Below are positions 36,700 to 47,703 of a stretch of DNA of 64,000 nucleotides, piece after piece. Made by a program: the position numbers and the translations under genes. The notes under the pieces were generated by a model, which did not search any database, had not been told where the DNA came from, and saw only the letters and a program-made list of their open reading frames with translations. Source of the stretch: Eublepharis macularius. Lineage: Eukaryota; Chordata; Lepidosauria; Squamata; Eublepharidae. Within the stretch, counting starts at the first letter, position 1. Every line of letters starts with the position of its first letter. The DNA is taken from assembly GCF_028583425.1 (NCBI RefSeq), contig NC_072805.1, positions 18,362,001 through 18,426,000 on the forward strand, in the 5' to 3' direction.

Positions 36700-37015
36700 A
36701 GGGCTTTTTTTCAGCTGGAACGTGGTGGAACAGAGTTCCGGCACCTCTGGAAAATGGTCACATGGCCAGGGGCCCCGCCCCCTGATCTCCAGACAGAGGG
36801 GAGTTTAGATTGCCCTCCGTGCCAGTGGCGTGGAGGGCAATCTAAAACTCCCCTCTGATCAGGGGGCGGGACCACCAGCCATGTGACCATTTTCGACAAG
36901 GGCAATTTAAACTTTTAAAAACAACCCCCCCTTGTTCCAGCTGATCCAAAGTGACATCATTGTGCCGTCCTGAGTTCCACCACCTCTTTTCCCAGAAAAA
37001 AACGCCCTGGGTAAG
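36700..37015. repeat. MITE-like element, family B, copy 2
   Basis: Starts CCAGGGCTTTTTTTCAGCTG and ends GAGTTCCACCACCTC...CAGAAAAAAACGCCCTGG, which are inverted ends. It also has an inner palindrome: the block GATTGCCCTCC at 36807-36817 recurs inverted at 36832-36842. Confidence 0.65.
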
Positions 37016-37834
37016 TCTATATTTGAGACTTCATGCAAAACTCTTGTGGTTCCAAAAGCTTGGAGGGGGAGCATCTCAGAGCGTTTGGCCTTAAAAAAGC
37101 CTTGAAGGTCGATTGGCCACGCAAAATTGCAAGCTTCATTTCGGAACAAATAGTAAAACAAATTAATTCATTAAATGCCGAGAGGGAAATGAAGTGATTA
37201 AAAGCTGCCCGTGTTCTTTTATTAGGAACTAATTGTGCTAGACCATCTTAGTTTCCTCTTTTGATACAGTAATTGGTTTAGCAGACTGGGGGAAAGCAAT
37301 TGCTATCAAAGATCAGGCCTGGTGCTGTTCCCCTGCGATAACCTTCCAAAAAATCTTAAGGAATGTAGGTCAGAAGAAGCTACCTCAAAAAGGAGGACAC
37401 GATCGAACAGCCGTACTTGAAAGATGGAAGGAAATGGTTTGATAGGGGGTACATAAAGGATATTCTGATACATTCCAGTGTGGGGAAGAGGTGGCGTTGG
37501 TAACCTGAACTGAATTTGCATGTAGAAATTGGGAAGGAGGGGTAGACATTTTAAGGCAGGGCTTGCCCCTTTCCATACATTGTTGGGTGGCCATTTTGTT
37601 CCCCACACAGTATATTTGCTGCAGATTTTGATTTTGTATGTGATCACTTTATACAAATCAGCACTCTCAAACAATAACGGCTTCCTAATTACTGAACACA
37701 AGCATTGTATTGCATACAAGTATATACATATTACATGTGTGCTGCCTACCAGCACCCTAGAAACAAGAGATGGTAACCATTCCATGGGGAAATCTCTCTC
37801 TTAGAACTTGCAAGCTTTCCCCCTTCCTTTAGGC
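37016..37834. other. Intergenic, nothing recognised
   Basis: A/T-rich, short chance ORFs only. Confidence 0.4.
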
Positions 37835-38005
37835 AGGGATTTTTTCCAGCAGGAACGTGGTGGAACGGAGTTCCGGCACCTCTTGAAAATATTCAGCAAT
37901 AGTGCGTGAAAATAATATTATTTCAAAGAATCCCATGTGTTTCTTCCTCATTTCCCTCTTGAGAGTTCCGCCACCTCTTTTCCCAGAAGAAAAAAAACCC
38001 TGAGA
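37835..38005. repeat. MITE-like element, family B, copy 3
   Basis: CAGGGATTTTTTCCAGCAGG...GGAACGGAGTTCCGGCACCTC at the left and GTTCCGCCACCTCTTTTCCC...AAAAAAACCCTG at the right; shorter interior than copy 2. Confidence 0.65.
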
Positions 38006-38006
38006 G

Positions 38007-38150
38007 TGATTCCGCACATGTTGGATAATGCACTTCCAATCCTCATTATAGATCATTTGGAATGGATTTTTTTGTGTGCGGAACAAAAAATCCACCTCAA
38101 ATGACTGAGAAAGTGCATTGAAAGTGCATTATCCAACGTGTGTGGAATCA
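38007..38150. repeat. MITE-like element, family C, copy 1
   Basis: Left end TGATTCCGCACATGTTGG, right end CCAACGTGTGTGGAATCA, with ATAATGCACTT blocks inside both arms. About 144 bp, no coding capacity. It directly abuts the family B element at 38005. Confidence 0.75.
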
Positions 38151-38624
38151 GCTCATGAGTGAGCAGTCAAACGTTTTGCTGTTCCCGTTTGATAAGACTC
38201 TCAGAGAAGTGAGTTCTGACTGGCAAAGGCTGGCTCTAAAGGACAAGCTAAAACACCTACAAGATTTGAACAAACTCCTTGAACTCAGTATTGGCAAGAC
38301 TTTGTTTGGACTGTTGTGCTCTGTTTTATAGCCGCTGACCCTGGTGATTGCAGCTAGAACCACGTTAGGCTTGTGCCAGTCACAAGGGCACAAGTACTTG
38401 TTTTGCCACACACACCTGCTTATTATTCTGTGTCTGGGCTCAAAAGGCTTGCAAAAGTCACTTTAGCGGACAGAATGCCAATCCATTATTTTGCTTCACC
38501 AACCTCACCAGCCCTAACTGAAATGAACGGGAATGGTATCATTTTCCAGGGTCACTGATCCAAACCAAAAGGTTGCAACGGGAGCTAGGATGCCCCGGGC
38601 CAGTCTTTATTCCATCCTTTTCCC

Positions 38625-38770
38625 AAGGACTTCAGGATGTCTTCTGTAGCCCTCCGTTCCCCACTTTATACTTAAAACAACCCTGTGAGGTTGGTTAGAT
38701 TAAGACAGAATTACAAGCCCAAGGTTACCTTGGAAGCATTGTGAGTGAGCAGAGATTTGAATGCAGGTCT
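38625..38770 (-). repeat. SINE remnant, reverse
   Basis: AACAACCCTGTGAGGTTGG, CAAGCCCAAGGTTACC, GCAGAGATTTGAATGC: reverse squamate SINE body. Confidence 0.5.
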
Positions 38771-39504
38771 TTCAGGTCCAATGGCACATTACACCCCACT
38801 GGCTGTACATAAAACATAGATTGACATGTCATCAGACTTCCCAGCAGGAGCTTGGGGCAGGAGGTGATCTTCTAGCAGATTATTTCTGGAGGGGGCTTGC
38901 CTGTTGTCTAGTGGAGCAACATCACTCTACAAATTGCAGTGGCAGCTGTAGTCGTGCGCTTGTTGCCAGAGAGCAAATCAGCACAATGCTTCCAATGCCA
39001 CGGGATTGCGCTGAGCCGAAGCGCCCTGATTCAGTTGCCCTTCTCCATCAAGCGCTGTCAAGATTCAGAGGGTCAGCGCGCTCGGACGGAGTTTGCCAGA
39101 CATCCAGGATGTTGAAGAGAACTCGTTTCGTCATCCTGCAGCCAGGGGCGTGCGGCACCCACCGATGGAGCTTAGGCACACACTAGAAGTCACTAAAGAT
39201 AATGGTGTTTGCTGCACATGACAAGCAGCAAGCAAACACAAGACGAGCCTTGGGTAAAAACGTTCCTCTGGCCTTCGAGACGTCCAAAGGGAGGTGGGAA
39301 GCTCTTGCAACGCAATGGTGCGGGACAACATCTCCTCGGCCAGTCACTTCAGGGGGTGTTGGGCAGCCCTGTTGATCTGCTGTTACCGGTTTCCCCATTC
39401 CTAGCATCATGTACTCTTGGGAAGCTGTACGTGGGAATTTGTCCTCAGTGCAATGCCATTCCTGAAGGATGGCCTACGTGGAGTGTTAACCACCCCGCTC
39501 CATC
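38771..39504. other. Intergenic, nothing recognised
   Basis: Chance ORFs on both strands, no family signature. Confidence 0.4.
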
Positions 39505-39790
39505 CCCAGGGCTCACAGTGTCATTGAACCCTGGGCCTCTTTGGAATGTTCCAAATGGGAAGTGTGCACCACCACAAAATGGCTGCCATGCGGGGAGGCA
39601 ATCATAAAATGGCTGCCATGGGATGCTGGGGCAAATGACAAAATGTTAGTCAGTTCCAAGCCAAGGGAGGCAGCAGTTTCTGAATGTGGGTGCTCCATTG
39701 ATATAATGATGCCTCCTGGGGTTTTCTGACGCTATGGAGTAAAGATTGGCACTTTGCTTTGGGAAGGAAAACCAGAGGGTGCCAGGAAGC
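39505..39790. repeat. Old interspersed repeat (AAAATGGCTGCCAT family), copy 2
   Basis: Two AAAATGGCTGCCATG blocks (39576 and 39606 regions); resembles 590-960. Confidence 0.4.
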
Positions 39791-39944
39791 CCACTGGCAG
39801 GCACTCATGGTGAATAGGGGTGAATATTGACTGATTAAAAACAGGGGGGGGCAAAAAACCATATGCCAGAGTTCTGGTAAATCTGTTCCATAGCAAAACA
39901 TGAATATACTGCTATCAGAGAGGATCCCCCACAAATACTACGTC

Positions 39945-40130
39945 TAAGAGAGGCAAAATAAACTGCATGTAGGAGCAAAAAAGAAATTAATCAACAAAGC
40001 CTATCAGAATCAAGAAATCTACTAAGATAATCAACAAAGCCTATCAGAATCAAGAAATCTACTGATTCTGATAGGCTTTGTTGATTAATTTCTTTTTTGC
40101 TCCTGCTTGCAGTTTATTCTGCCTCTCTTA
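39945..40130. repeat. 67-bp-arm hairpin with internal 34-bp duplication
   Basis: 39945-40011 and 40064-40130 are near-perfect inverted repeats (TAAGAGAGGCAAAATAAACT against AGTTTATTCTGCCTCTCTTA). Between them the block ATCAACAAAGCC...AATCTACT occurs twice, at 39989-40022 and 40029-40062. No gene. Confidence 0.85.
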
Positions 40131-40203
40131 GCCATAACAAAACATGGCACCTAAGCCAACAGGGATCTTGGCAGTCATCACAAGCAGCAGGGAATGATAT
40201 ATG

Positions 40204-40405
40204 GATGCCAACTCTGGCTTGGGAAATCCCTGGAGATTTGGGGGCAGAGCATGGGGACAGTGGCGTTTGAGGAGGGCTGGAGCTCCGCAGGGATGTGTTT
40301 CCATAACTGCCATTTCATCCAGGGGAAGTATTCTCTGCAGCCTGGAGATTAGTTGTAATTTCATTGTAATTTCAAGAGAACTTCAGGTCCCACCCAGAGG
40401 ACAGT
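40204..40405 (+). repeat. MITE-like foldback element, family A, copy 4
   Basis: ATGCCAACTCTGGCTTGGG, CCTGGAGATTTGGGGGC, CCTGGAGATTAGTTGTAATT, ending near GGTCCCACCCAGAGG; decayed copy. Confidence 0.65.
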
Positions 40406-40409
40406 AATC

Positions 40410-40540
40410 ATAGAATGATATGGTTACCAGTCCCCTTGGTGCATTTGCCCCCCCCCCGCCACCACTCACCTGGCCAGCAGGGGGGAAAGTGCAGGGAATG
40501 GACTCAGGATCACATTCCAGAACTCTTCCTGTCGTGCTGG
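40410..40540 (-). repeat. Fragment of the GGTTGCCAGGTTCCC family
   Basis: GGTTACCAGTCCCCTTG, CTCACCTGGCCAGCAGGGGG, GTGCAGGGAATGG. Shares CACCTGGCC...GTGCAGAGAATGGGCC with 41485-41525 and overall style with 46869-47180. Confidence 0.4.
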
Positions 40541-40544
40541 GAAT

Positions 40545-41322
40545 AGGGTTGCCAACTTTTGCTTGGGAAATTCCTGGAGATTTGGGGGATAGAGCCTGGA
40601 GAGGGGCAGGGTTTGGGAAGGGGAGAGAATTCAGCGGGGTATAATGTCGTAGAGCCCACCCTCCAAAGCTGCCATTCTCTCCAGGGGAATTGATCCCTGT
40701 GGCCTGGAGATCAGTTGTAATGCCGGGAGATCTGCCACTACCTGGAGGCTTAAAGTAACCAAGGAGTGCCACCGGTAAAAAGAAACAACTTGCTAACACA
40801 CAACTGGGGAATCAATACTGTATTGTAAACAACTTTTAGTATTTAATGCTATGTAAAGTGCCAAGTGCAAAATTGTGCAATAAATACATCAATCAATAAA
40901 TAAATACATGCAATAAATACTGTGTACAAAATCTGTCATCCACAATGCTACCAAATTCATAGCTCAAATGAGCAATGTCCACTATGTAGGGACCGGAGTG
41001 GTCGGAGACGCGTCAGGAACAGATTGCAATGATAAGTAGTCCACAGTCCAAAAATGGAACAACGTAGCCAAATTGCATATTGCCGACGGGCTTGTGAGTG
41101 CAATTCTCAATTCCCGTTTCGTTCTATAACTTCTTCCTGGGCAATATTACGCTGGATCACTAGTCCTTAACGCTCCAATTCCCATAGTACCCGACTGGAC
41201 ATTCCCATTGGGGAATGCGTCTCCGAGCACTCCGGTCCCTACATAGTGGACATTGCTAATTTGAGCTATGAATTTGGTAGCATTGTGGATAACAGATTTT
41301 GTACTACCTGGAGGCTGGCAAC
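40545..41322 (+). repeat. MITE-like foldback element, family A, copy 5, split by an insertion
   Basis: AGGGTTGCCAACTTTTGCTTG at the left, GTATAATGTCGTAGAGCCC, CTGGAGATCAGTTGTAATGCC, then ACTACCTGGAGGCT at 40737-40750. The same 14 bases recur at 41303-41316 followed by GGCAACCC, the missing end. Confidence 0.85.
40751..41302. mobile_element. 552-bp insertion with 14-bp target duplication and long inverted repeats
   Basis: Bounded by ACTACCTGGAGGCT on both sides (40737-40750, 41303-41316). Inside, 40922-41015 and 41214-41302 are inverted repeats (TACAAAATCTGTCATCCACA and its inverse; TAGGGACCGGAGTG and its inverse). 40860-40920 is rich in AATAAATA. No ORF of note. Class unknown; a 14-bp duplication suggests target-primed insertion rather than most DNA transposases. 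Confidence 0.7.
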
Positions 41323-41329
41323 CCTAGCT

Positions 41330-41900
41330 GGGAGTGACATCATTCCCAGTGCGACAAGAAAGGGAAGGCCTCTGAGTGGGGCTGATTTTCATGTCTGGTG
41401 CAAGACCATTTCCACATGCAACTAGGGATCCCGTTCCCCCAGTGGGGAAGGAATGCTCCCAGCCTCTGCCCTCCCCACCTCTTACCTGGCCGGTGGGGAG
41501 AGAAAGTGCAGAGAATGGGCCAGGGAGGCAAAAAACCTCCAGGGCAAGCATGCAGCGGGCACACTCCCGGCAGAGGCACGGCACCATCATTTCCTCAAGC
41601 GATGTCATTGTGCTGGCGGTAGGCATGCAGCCACATTTCACAGGGGCCAATTTTGGCCCTAAACGGGTGAACTGGCCCTGCATGAAGCCAGGAGTATGTC
41701 TGCTGCCAGCACGATGACAGCACTTCTAGAACCGACGTCATCGCATCTGGCCAGGAGCGGAAGCGTGAGGATGATCTTGGTAAGCACTGCCTCCCCTCCC
41801 ACCAGGAAGGTATACGGACCTGCCCCCCCTCTACACACATGCAACTGATTCCTCAGCCAGGTGGAGGCCACCCTGTCCAAGAGGGACTGGAGTGATAAGA
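41330..41900. repeat. Unclassified repeat mosaic
   Basis: Shares TGACATCATTCCC, CACCTCTTACCTGGCCGG and GTGCAGAGAATGGG blocks with 40440-40520 and 46869-47180, but arranged differently. Overlapping chance ORFs on both strands. Confidence 0.35.
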
Positions 41901-42097
41901 AGCCTGGGCTGGTTCCCACCCCAGCCCAAATGAAGGGTCTTCCACCTCAGAGCTGTGGCTTTTCTTTTCCTTCTTCCCCTTTCTTTTTGTCTTTTAGCCC
42001 CAACTCACATAGAATAATGCTCTTTTTTGTTCCCTCAGTTTGAGCCAAGGTACTAATAATTCCTTCCATGGTAAGAGCTACGCTAACAGGGAACAGA

Positions 42098-42320
42098 TCC
42101 AGAGGAGATAGCCGTGTAAGTCTGTAGTAGCATAAAGAATCCAGTAGCACCTTTAAGACTAACCAACGTTATTGTAGCATAAGCTTTCGAGAGCCACAGC
42201 TCTCTTCGTCAGATGCTACAATAAAGTTGCATCTGACGAAGAGAGCTGTGGGTCTCGAAAGGTTATGCTACAATAACGTTGGTTAGTCTTAAAGGTGCTA
42301 CTGGGATCTTTACTGTTTTG
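42098..42320. repeat. Inverted pair of Penelope-like terminal repeats
   Basis: Left half (42105-42218, reverse) and right half (42222-42312, forward) are inverted copies of a unit with CATCTGACGAAGAGAGCTGTG, CGAAAG, TTATGCTACAATAACGTTGG and TTAGTCTTAAAGGTGCTACTG. The unit recurs at 42745-42845, 43025-43110, 44450-44700 and, altered, at 59650-59850. Link to the ORF remnant next door suggests a Penelope-like element. Confidence 0.6.
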
Positions 42321-42399
42321 CAAACAGGACAGAGCACTTTCCGTTTGCAACTGGCATCAGTAACTAACAATCCCAGAATCCTCATCTTGCAAGAGCCAC

Positions 42400-42705
42400 C
42401 TTTGATGTGAAAGACCTCTGCCAGAGATCCTGGAGCACATTGGACAAACCAGCCAACCTCTACGCAAAAGAATAAATGGACACAAATCTGACATTAGAAA
42501 TGGAAACGTCCAAAAACCAGTGGGAGAACAATCTACCAGGACATTCCACCAAAGACTTAAAGGTCGCTGTGGTTCAACAGAAACCTTTCAAAAACAAAAT
42601 CAAACGGGAGGCTGCTGAATTGGAATTCATATGCAAATTTGACTCTGTCAAGCTGGGACTGAATAGAGACTATGAATGGTTATCACATTATCACAGGTAA
42701 CGGAT
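42400..42705 (+). mobile_element. Penelope-like retroelement, C-terminal coding remnant
   Basis: Reads around GHSTKDLKVAVVQQKPFKNKIKREAAELEFICKFDSVKLGLNRDYEWLSHYH, preceded by an INGHKSDI-type block in another frame. This matches the tail that follows the GIY-YIG endonuclease in Penelope-like elements. It is a short, broken fossil flanked by copies of its presumed terminal repeat. Confidence 0.5.
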
Positions 42706-42734
42706 TTCCTTTACAGAGGTGTGGTCTGGGGGAG

Positions 42735-43112
42735 CCCAGTGACGCCTGGTGTGGGCTTTCGGGGACCACAGTTCTCTTTGTCAGATGCATCTGGCAGGGA
42801 GAGCTGTGGTTATCGAAGGCTTATACTACATAGGAATTGGACGCTTTTACTGCTGCAAACTAACACGGCAAACTGACTGCACACCAAAAGGAGATGTTTA
42901 CATTTCCAAGCAAAGGAATGTTTTGACTGCCTCCACGCTAATGGCATTCTGTCTCCTTGTGATATATGTCCCTTCTTTCTCCCCTCTCTCCCCTCCTCTT
43001 CTGTATTTGACCAGTTTCTGTACCATGCATCTGACGAAGAGAACTTGATTCTCGAAAGCTTATGCTACAACAAAATTGGTTAGTCTTAAAGGTGCTACTG
43101 GACTCTTTTTGA
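42735..43112. repeat. Penelope-like terminal repeat copies
   Basis: A reverse-plus-forward decayed pair at 42745-42845 and a well-kept forward copy at 43022-43112 (ATGCATCTGACGAAGAGAAC, CTCGAAAGCTTATGCTAC, TTAGTCTTAAAGGTGCTACTG). Confidence 0.6.
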
Positions 43113-43117
43113 TTTTG

Positions 43118-43180
43118 GAGCAACCCTGCCAGTCAAAGTGGACACGAAGGATCTCGACAGACCAAGAGTGTGATTTGGGG
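43118..43180 (+). repeat. SINE tail fragment
   Basis: GAGCAACCCTGCCAGTCAAAG...GACAGACCAAG matches the tail of the SINE family at 27590-27925. Confidence 0.4.
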
Positions 43181-43975
43181 TAAGGCATGTTCACATGTTC
43201 AAAATCTCAAGTCACATCTGACTTGTCCCTTAGCAAGAAAACAGTTCTAATGTGGAGCAAGTATTCCTGACCTCTGGGGGGATGTAAGTAAAGCTCCCTT
43301 GTGTTATTTCCCAGGGATAGGCGGACCACAGACATGATGTACAAGAAACCCCCCCCCCCCATCAAACTGCATCAGATGGACTCGCTGTGATGTTGCTCTT
43401 GGCTAGCTCAAAAGTTTCCCGTGTTTCCACTGCCCCCCTTCCTGACCACAGACACGGAGCTTCCTGGAAGCTGAAGCCTGTCAGATAATATTATGAAAGC
43501 CGGGGCAGGCCGGCAGGTCAGAGAGACTGGCGAGGCTTTGTGCCTGCACTCTGCTGCCCGGGTAACGCGCAGCTTGGGGAGGCCTTCCGTTGATGCTTGT
43601 TTTTCTGCTCCAGGCCTGGCTTCTCTCTGCCCTTTTTTCTGCTGACCCCAACAAGGTAGAAAGGAAACACCTTTGCCATCCGGGCAGCTGCAGGATGGTG
43701 TAATTGCTCAGGAGCCAGTCCCGAGTGCCAACGCCAGAGAGGAAATTCAAAGGAAGCCGAGAGGATTCCTTCGAAATGAATAATTCCTTCCCCCCAAGAG
43801 AGCCGGTTCAAAGCCATCTCAGCCGAGGAAGAAAATGATCCATTGCTCTACAAAGAGAGAGGGGAACGGCAGAGGCTAAGCAAGGTGTGTTTTGTTGCTA
43901 AGGGCGCCCTCATTTTACCTTGCTTGTAATCTGGCTCCTTATTTTAGGCTCAGGAGACCTAACCATGCTGATCTA
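43181..43975. other. Intergenic, nothing recognised
   Basis: No gene or repeat family identified. Confidence 0.4.
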
Positions 43976-44152
43976 TACTATTTATTTATTATATTTGTAG
44001 TCTGCTTTCCCCACAAGCAGGCTCAGACCAGATCACATCAATAGAACGCAATATGAAAGATAAAAACTACTGTAACATCCAGACTGGACTACTGCAACAT
44101 GCCTCAAATCTCCAGGAATTTTCCAACCCAGAGTTGGCAACTCTACCTGAGT
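43976..44152 (-). repeat. LINE tail and family A fragment
   Basis: TATTTATTTATTATATTTG with TCTGCTTTCCCCACAAGCAGG (LINE 3' tail, reverse), then 44104-44147 reading AAATCTCCAGGAATTTTCC...GTTGGCAACTC, the reverse of the family A start. Confidence 0.5.
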
Positions 44153-44306
44153 TGAAATCACCTCTGTCCTCCTTCACCCCACCCCCTACCTTGGCATGAC
44201 CATATTTTCCCTGCCTGTTGCAAAAGAAGCGTATTCCTTCTGTCTCTTTAGTTGGCCCACCTATATAGCTCTGTGGCTTTATGGCACCTTAATGACTTGC
44301 CACCTT

Positions 44307-44448
44307 TATGGAGAACCAGAGGGGTGTCATGGTTAGAGTGTTGGATTAGCATCTAGGAGACTAGTTAAAATCCTTGCTCTGCCGTGGAAGCTCGTTATGT
44401 GACCTTGGGCCCGTTATATTCTCTCAGCCTAACCTATCTCACAGGAGA
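44307..44448 (+). repeat. tRNA-derived SINE, 3' truncated
   Basis: GTGTCATGGTTAGAGTGTTGG head, CTCTGCCGTGGAAGCTCGTT, TGACCTTGGGCCCGTTAT, CTAACCTATCTCACAGG, then cut by the next element. Confidence 0.7.
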
Positions 44449-44449
44449 C

Positions 44450-44700
44450 AGATCGAGAAGAGTAGCCGTGTTTGTCTGTAGCACTAGAAAAAAGCAAGAA
44501 TCCAGTAGCACCTATAAGACTAATAAAATTTGTGGTAGGGTAGGAGCTTTCATGAGTCACAAAGCTCACTTCTTCATATACAACCCATAATATACATAAC
44601 ATGTGTGCAATAAATAATACTGATTTACTGGTAGAAAAGAGCAAGAGTCCAGTAGCACCTACAAGACTAACAAAATTCCATCTCAGCACTTTCAAACTGG
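44450..44700. repeat. Penelope-like terminal repeats, diverged subfamily, two units
   Basis: GAATCCAGTAGCACCTATAAG and again GAGTCCAGTAGCACCTACAAG; the first unit carries GAGCTTTCATGAGTCACAAAG...CTTCTTCAT, a subfamily with GTGAG/CTCAT where 42172-42217 has GAGAG/CTCTC. Confidence 0.55.
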
Positions 44701-45159
44701 AGCATCCCTTTGAAGTTCCTTTGTTGAAGAATGGTCCACAATAACCCTGTTAGACGGAGGTGCCCTCCCACAGATTTTTGAATGTTGCCATTTTTAATGT
44801 CAAATTTGCATCCATTGATTCTCTTGCACGGAGACTGACCTCTACAGCAGGCGGCACAAGGGCATTGTTGTCAGATAATGGCGTATATCACGTTGGCGGG
44901 TGAGTGAGTGAATGACATTATTGTGTCTGAATGTTGCCTGAATAAGATACGGGGATCAAACAGGCACCTGGACTCATTACTGGGTCTGGCCCTTGGACAA
45001 ATGCCTCTGTTGGATGGTCTGTGGTTACTGGCGAGGAATTGTTTTAGATTAGAGGATGTTTGTGAAAGCCACTAGGTCCGGGTAGGGCTGTGGGTCATTG
45101 ATTATACATCAGGTTGTTTTTAATCAGGAGCTGGTGTTTCTAAAAGTGGGCTCCAAACC

Positions 45160-45358
45160 ACAAAACTGGTTAGTCTCTAAGGTGCCACAAATCTCCTTTT
45201 TATTTTATTGGAAAAAAAATCTCACCTAGGGTTGCAAACTCCAGCTTGGGAAATTCTGGGAGATTTGGGGACAGAGCCTGGGGAGGGGAGGATGCTCAGA
45301 AGCTATATAATGCCACTGAGTCTACCCTCCAACGCTGCCATTTCCTCCAGGTGAACTA
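45160..45358 (+). repeat. Repeat fragments including family A copy 6
   Basis: 45160-45195 is a Penelope-like terminal fragment (CTGGTTAGTCTCTAAGGTGCC). 45228-45358 is the first half of a family A element (AGGGTTGCAAACTCCAGC, CTGGGAGATTTGGGGAC, TATATAATGCCACTGAGTC). Confidence 0.65.
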
Positions 45359-45496
45359 GAAGCACTCCCTCCTTCCTTGGTGGGGGGCCTTTCCCCCCCC
45401 CCCCCGCCTCCATCTACCTTGCTCGGAGGTAAGTGACGTTCTTTCAATGGGGCTAGCACCCAGACAATGCCATTAGGATTATAGCCTGAGTCAAAG

Positions 45497-45645
45497 GCCG
45501 TTTCCACACACATTGAATAATGCACTTTCAATGCACTTTAGTTATCCTGTAGAAGTGGATTTTTTGTTCCACACATGGAAAATCAGTTATAAATGTTCAC
45601 TAAAGCGTATTGAAAGTGGATTATCCAACGTGTGTGGAAGCAGCC
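45497..45645. repeat. MITE-like element, family C, copy 2
   Basis: GGCCGTTTCCACACACATTG at the left, CGTGTGTGGAAGCAGCC at the right, with AATGCACTTTCAATGCAC in the arm. Same family as 38007-38150. Confidence 0.75.
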
Positions 45646-46049
45646 AAACAGAAGTACTGAGAGATGAACATCTGTGGCTAAATGACATATTAAAGGCTAA
45701 GAAGTCACTGGGTCCAGACAGGATACGTCCACAGGTTCTTGAGAAATGCAGATATGAAATGTGACATCTAACAACATGCTTCTTGTCACTAAAACCAGTC
45801 CCCATTTCTGAGGACTTGAAAATAATACCAGTTATAAAAAGAATGCATGAAGAGTCTGAGGAATATCTGCTCTGGGAAAACTGGTAGAAGCTATCATCAA
45901 AAACAGAATTGTTAAGCAGTTAAGAGGAACAAGCCCTGCTGATGAAGAATGAGCATGGCTTCTGCAAAGGAAAAACCTGCCTTACCTGTGTTCTGGAGTC
46001 CTTCAAGGGCATTAACAAGCATGCAGATAATGGTGTGACAAACATACTA

Positions 46050-46535
46050 GGTTGATCCTACCCAGTTTTCCCCTGGCAAAAGAGAGAGATCGCCCAAAAT
46101 ACCATGTTCATGATGGTGGCCCCTGCATGGACAAAACCAGATGAGATGAAGGCTGCAGTAAGGAGGGGAATCAGGCAAGATTCAGTGGAAAAATTGATAG
46201 GATCCAACCCACTATCCTTAGATGTACCATAACCACAGCTTAGAAAGCCTCAGTATCTGGTTAGTCAGAACTATGTGCTGTCCCTTTAACAATTGGTACT
46301 CATGGGAATTGTAGTCCCCCCCTCCAATATAGAAGTTTATTGTAGGCTTCCTGTGAAGGTGTTATAAGTTGATGGTCCTCTTCCTCCCTTTGTTCGGATC
46401 TTACCCCCTCAAGCAAGGATGCAAAAGCCATCATGAATTCACCACTAGTCTACAAATAAATCTGGACCAATAAAGATGTATCTTGCTTCTGACTGAACCA
46501 TGTGTCGTTCACTGGCTCTAACTGTAAGTAAGGAT
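46050..46535 (+). repeat. Unidentified insertion in the CR1, LTR-like 3' end
   Basis: CR1 similarity stops near 46045 and resumes near 46540. The right end has CCAATAAAGATGTATCTTGC, like the poly(A) region of an LTR, but ends and target duplication could not be fixed. Confidence 0.35.
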
Positions 46536-46868
46536 TCCTTTAAATCTGGGCTGAAAGAGACAGTGCGTTAGAACTACCTGGAAGCCAGTATCTTTCCCAG
46601 CTGCTTCCAGAATATTAGACTTAGGCAATGCCACCAAAGACTCCTGAATAAACTTGACCGTCATGGGACAAGAAGATAAACCTTCCATAGGTTAGTAGTA
46701 GATGAGGGAAGAGAATGGGCAGCTCCATGTGTCAGGGAAGCAAGCAGTAGGGTTCCCTGCGGGTTTGCATTAGGACTGGTACTATTTAATTTGTCCATGA
46801 ATGATACGGGCCGAAAGGTGAACAGTGAAATGGTCACATCTGCAGATGACTCTAGATGGGTAAAGATT

Positions 46869-47180
46869 AGGGTTGCCAGGTTCCCTTACCTTCCCAGCAG
46901 GACGGGAGGGACCCAGCACCCACCTCTCTTCATGTGCATGCAAAGCCCGTGCATGCTCCTGGTGCAGCATGACGTCACTCCTGGGAGTGACATCATCGCA
47001 CGGGCCCCAGGAGTTCTCCTGCACTTCGCACTGGGCCAGTTTGGGGAGTGATGTCATGCTGCATTGGGGGCATGGCCAGGATGCCTGTTCCCCCACCTTT
47101 CCCCCTGCCAGCCAAGGGAGGGAGGGCAGCGAGTGGGAGCAAGGGATCCCTCATTTCCACCAGGGAATCTGTCAGCCCTA
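46869..47180. repeat. MITE-like element inserted in the CR1 (GGTTGCCAGGTTCCC family)
   Basis: Starts AGGGTTGCCAGGTTCCC and ends GGGAATCTGTCAGCCCT, short inverted ends; CR1 sequence resumes on the far side. Confidence 0.6.
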
Positions 47181-47703
47181 ATTAATAAAGATTAATGAAG
47201 ACCAAAGTGGATTGTGAAGACCTCCAAAGGGACCTCTTCAAACTGGGTGAATTTGCAACAACCTAGTAAATGAAGTTCAGTGTAAAGTGAGGCACGTAGG
47301 TACAAAAATTTTACTAACTTTACAGGTACTTTGATGGGGGCCTGAACGGGCAGTGACTGGCCAGGGAAGAGATATTTGGGTCCTGGTGGGTAGTTCAGTG
47401 AAAACACTGAGCATCTGCAGTGAAAAAGGCAAACTCCATGCTGGGGATTTTTAAGAAAGGGACCAAAACAGAAACTGCTAGTATAGTAATACTCTTGCAC
47501 GGATCTACATTGCGGATGTATTTGAAATACTAATGTGTACCGATCTAGTTGCCCCATTTCAAAAAGGATATTGTAGAGCTGGAAAAGGTACATAAAAGTG
47601 TGGTGTAAAAGAACAAGGGGTTATAACGTAGTTCCCTATGAAGAAAGGCTAATGAGTTTGGAGCATTTTAGTTTAGTGGGAAAAAATGGGAGGAACGTGA
47701 TAC

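Noticed and set aside
37306-37785. 159-codon minus-strand frame
   Set aside because: No recognisable domain or splice context; one isolated frame in repeat-poor intergenic DNA.
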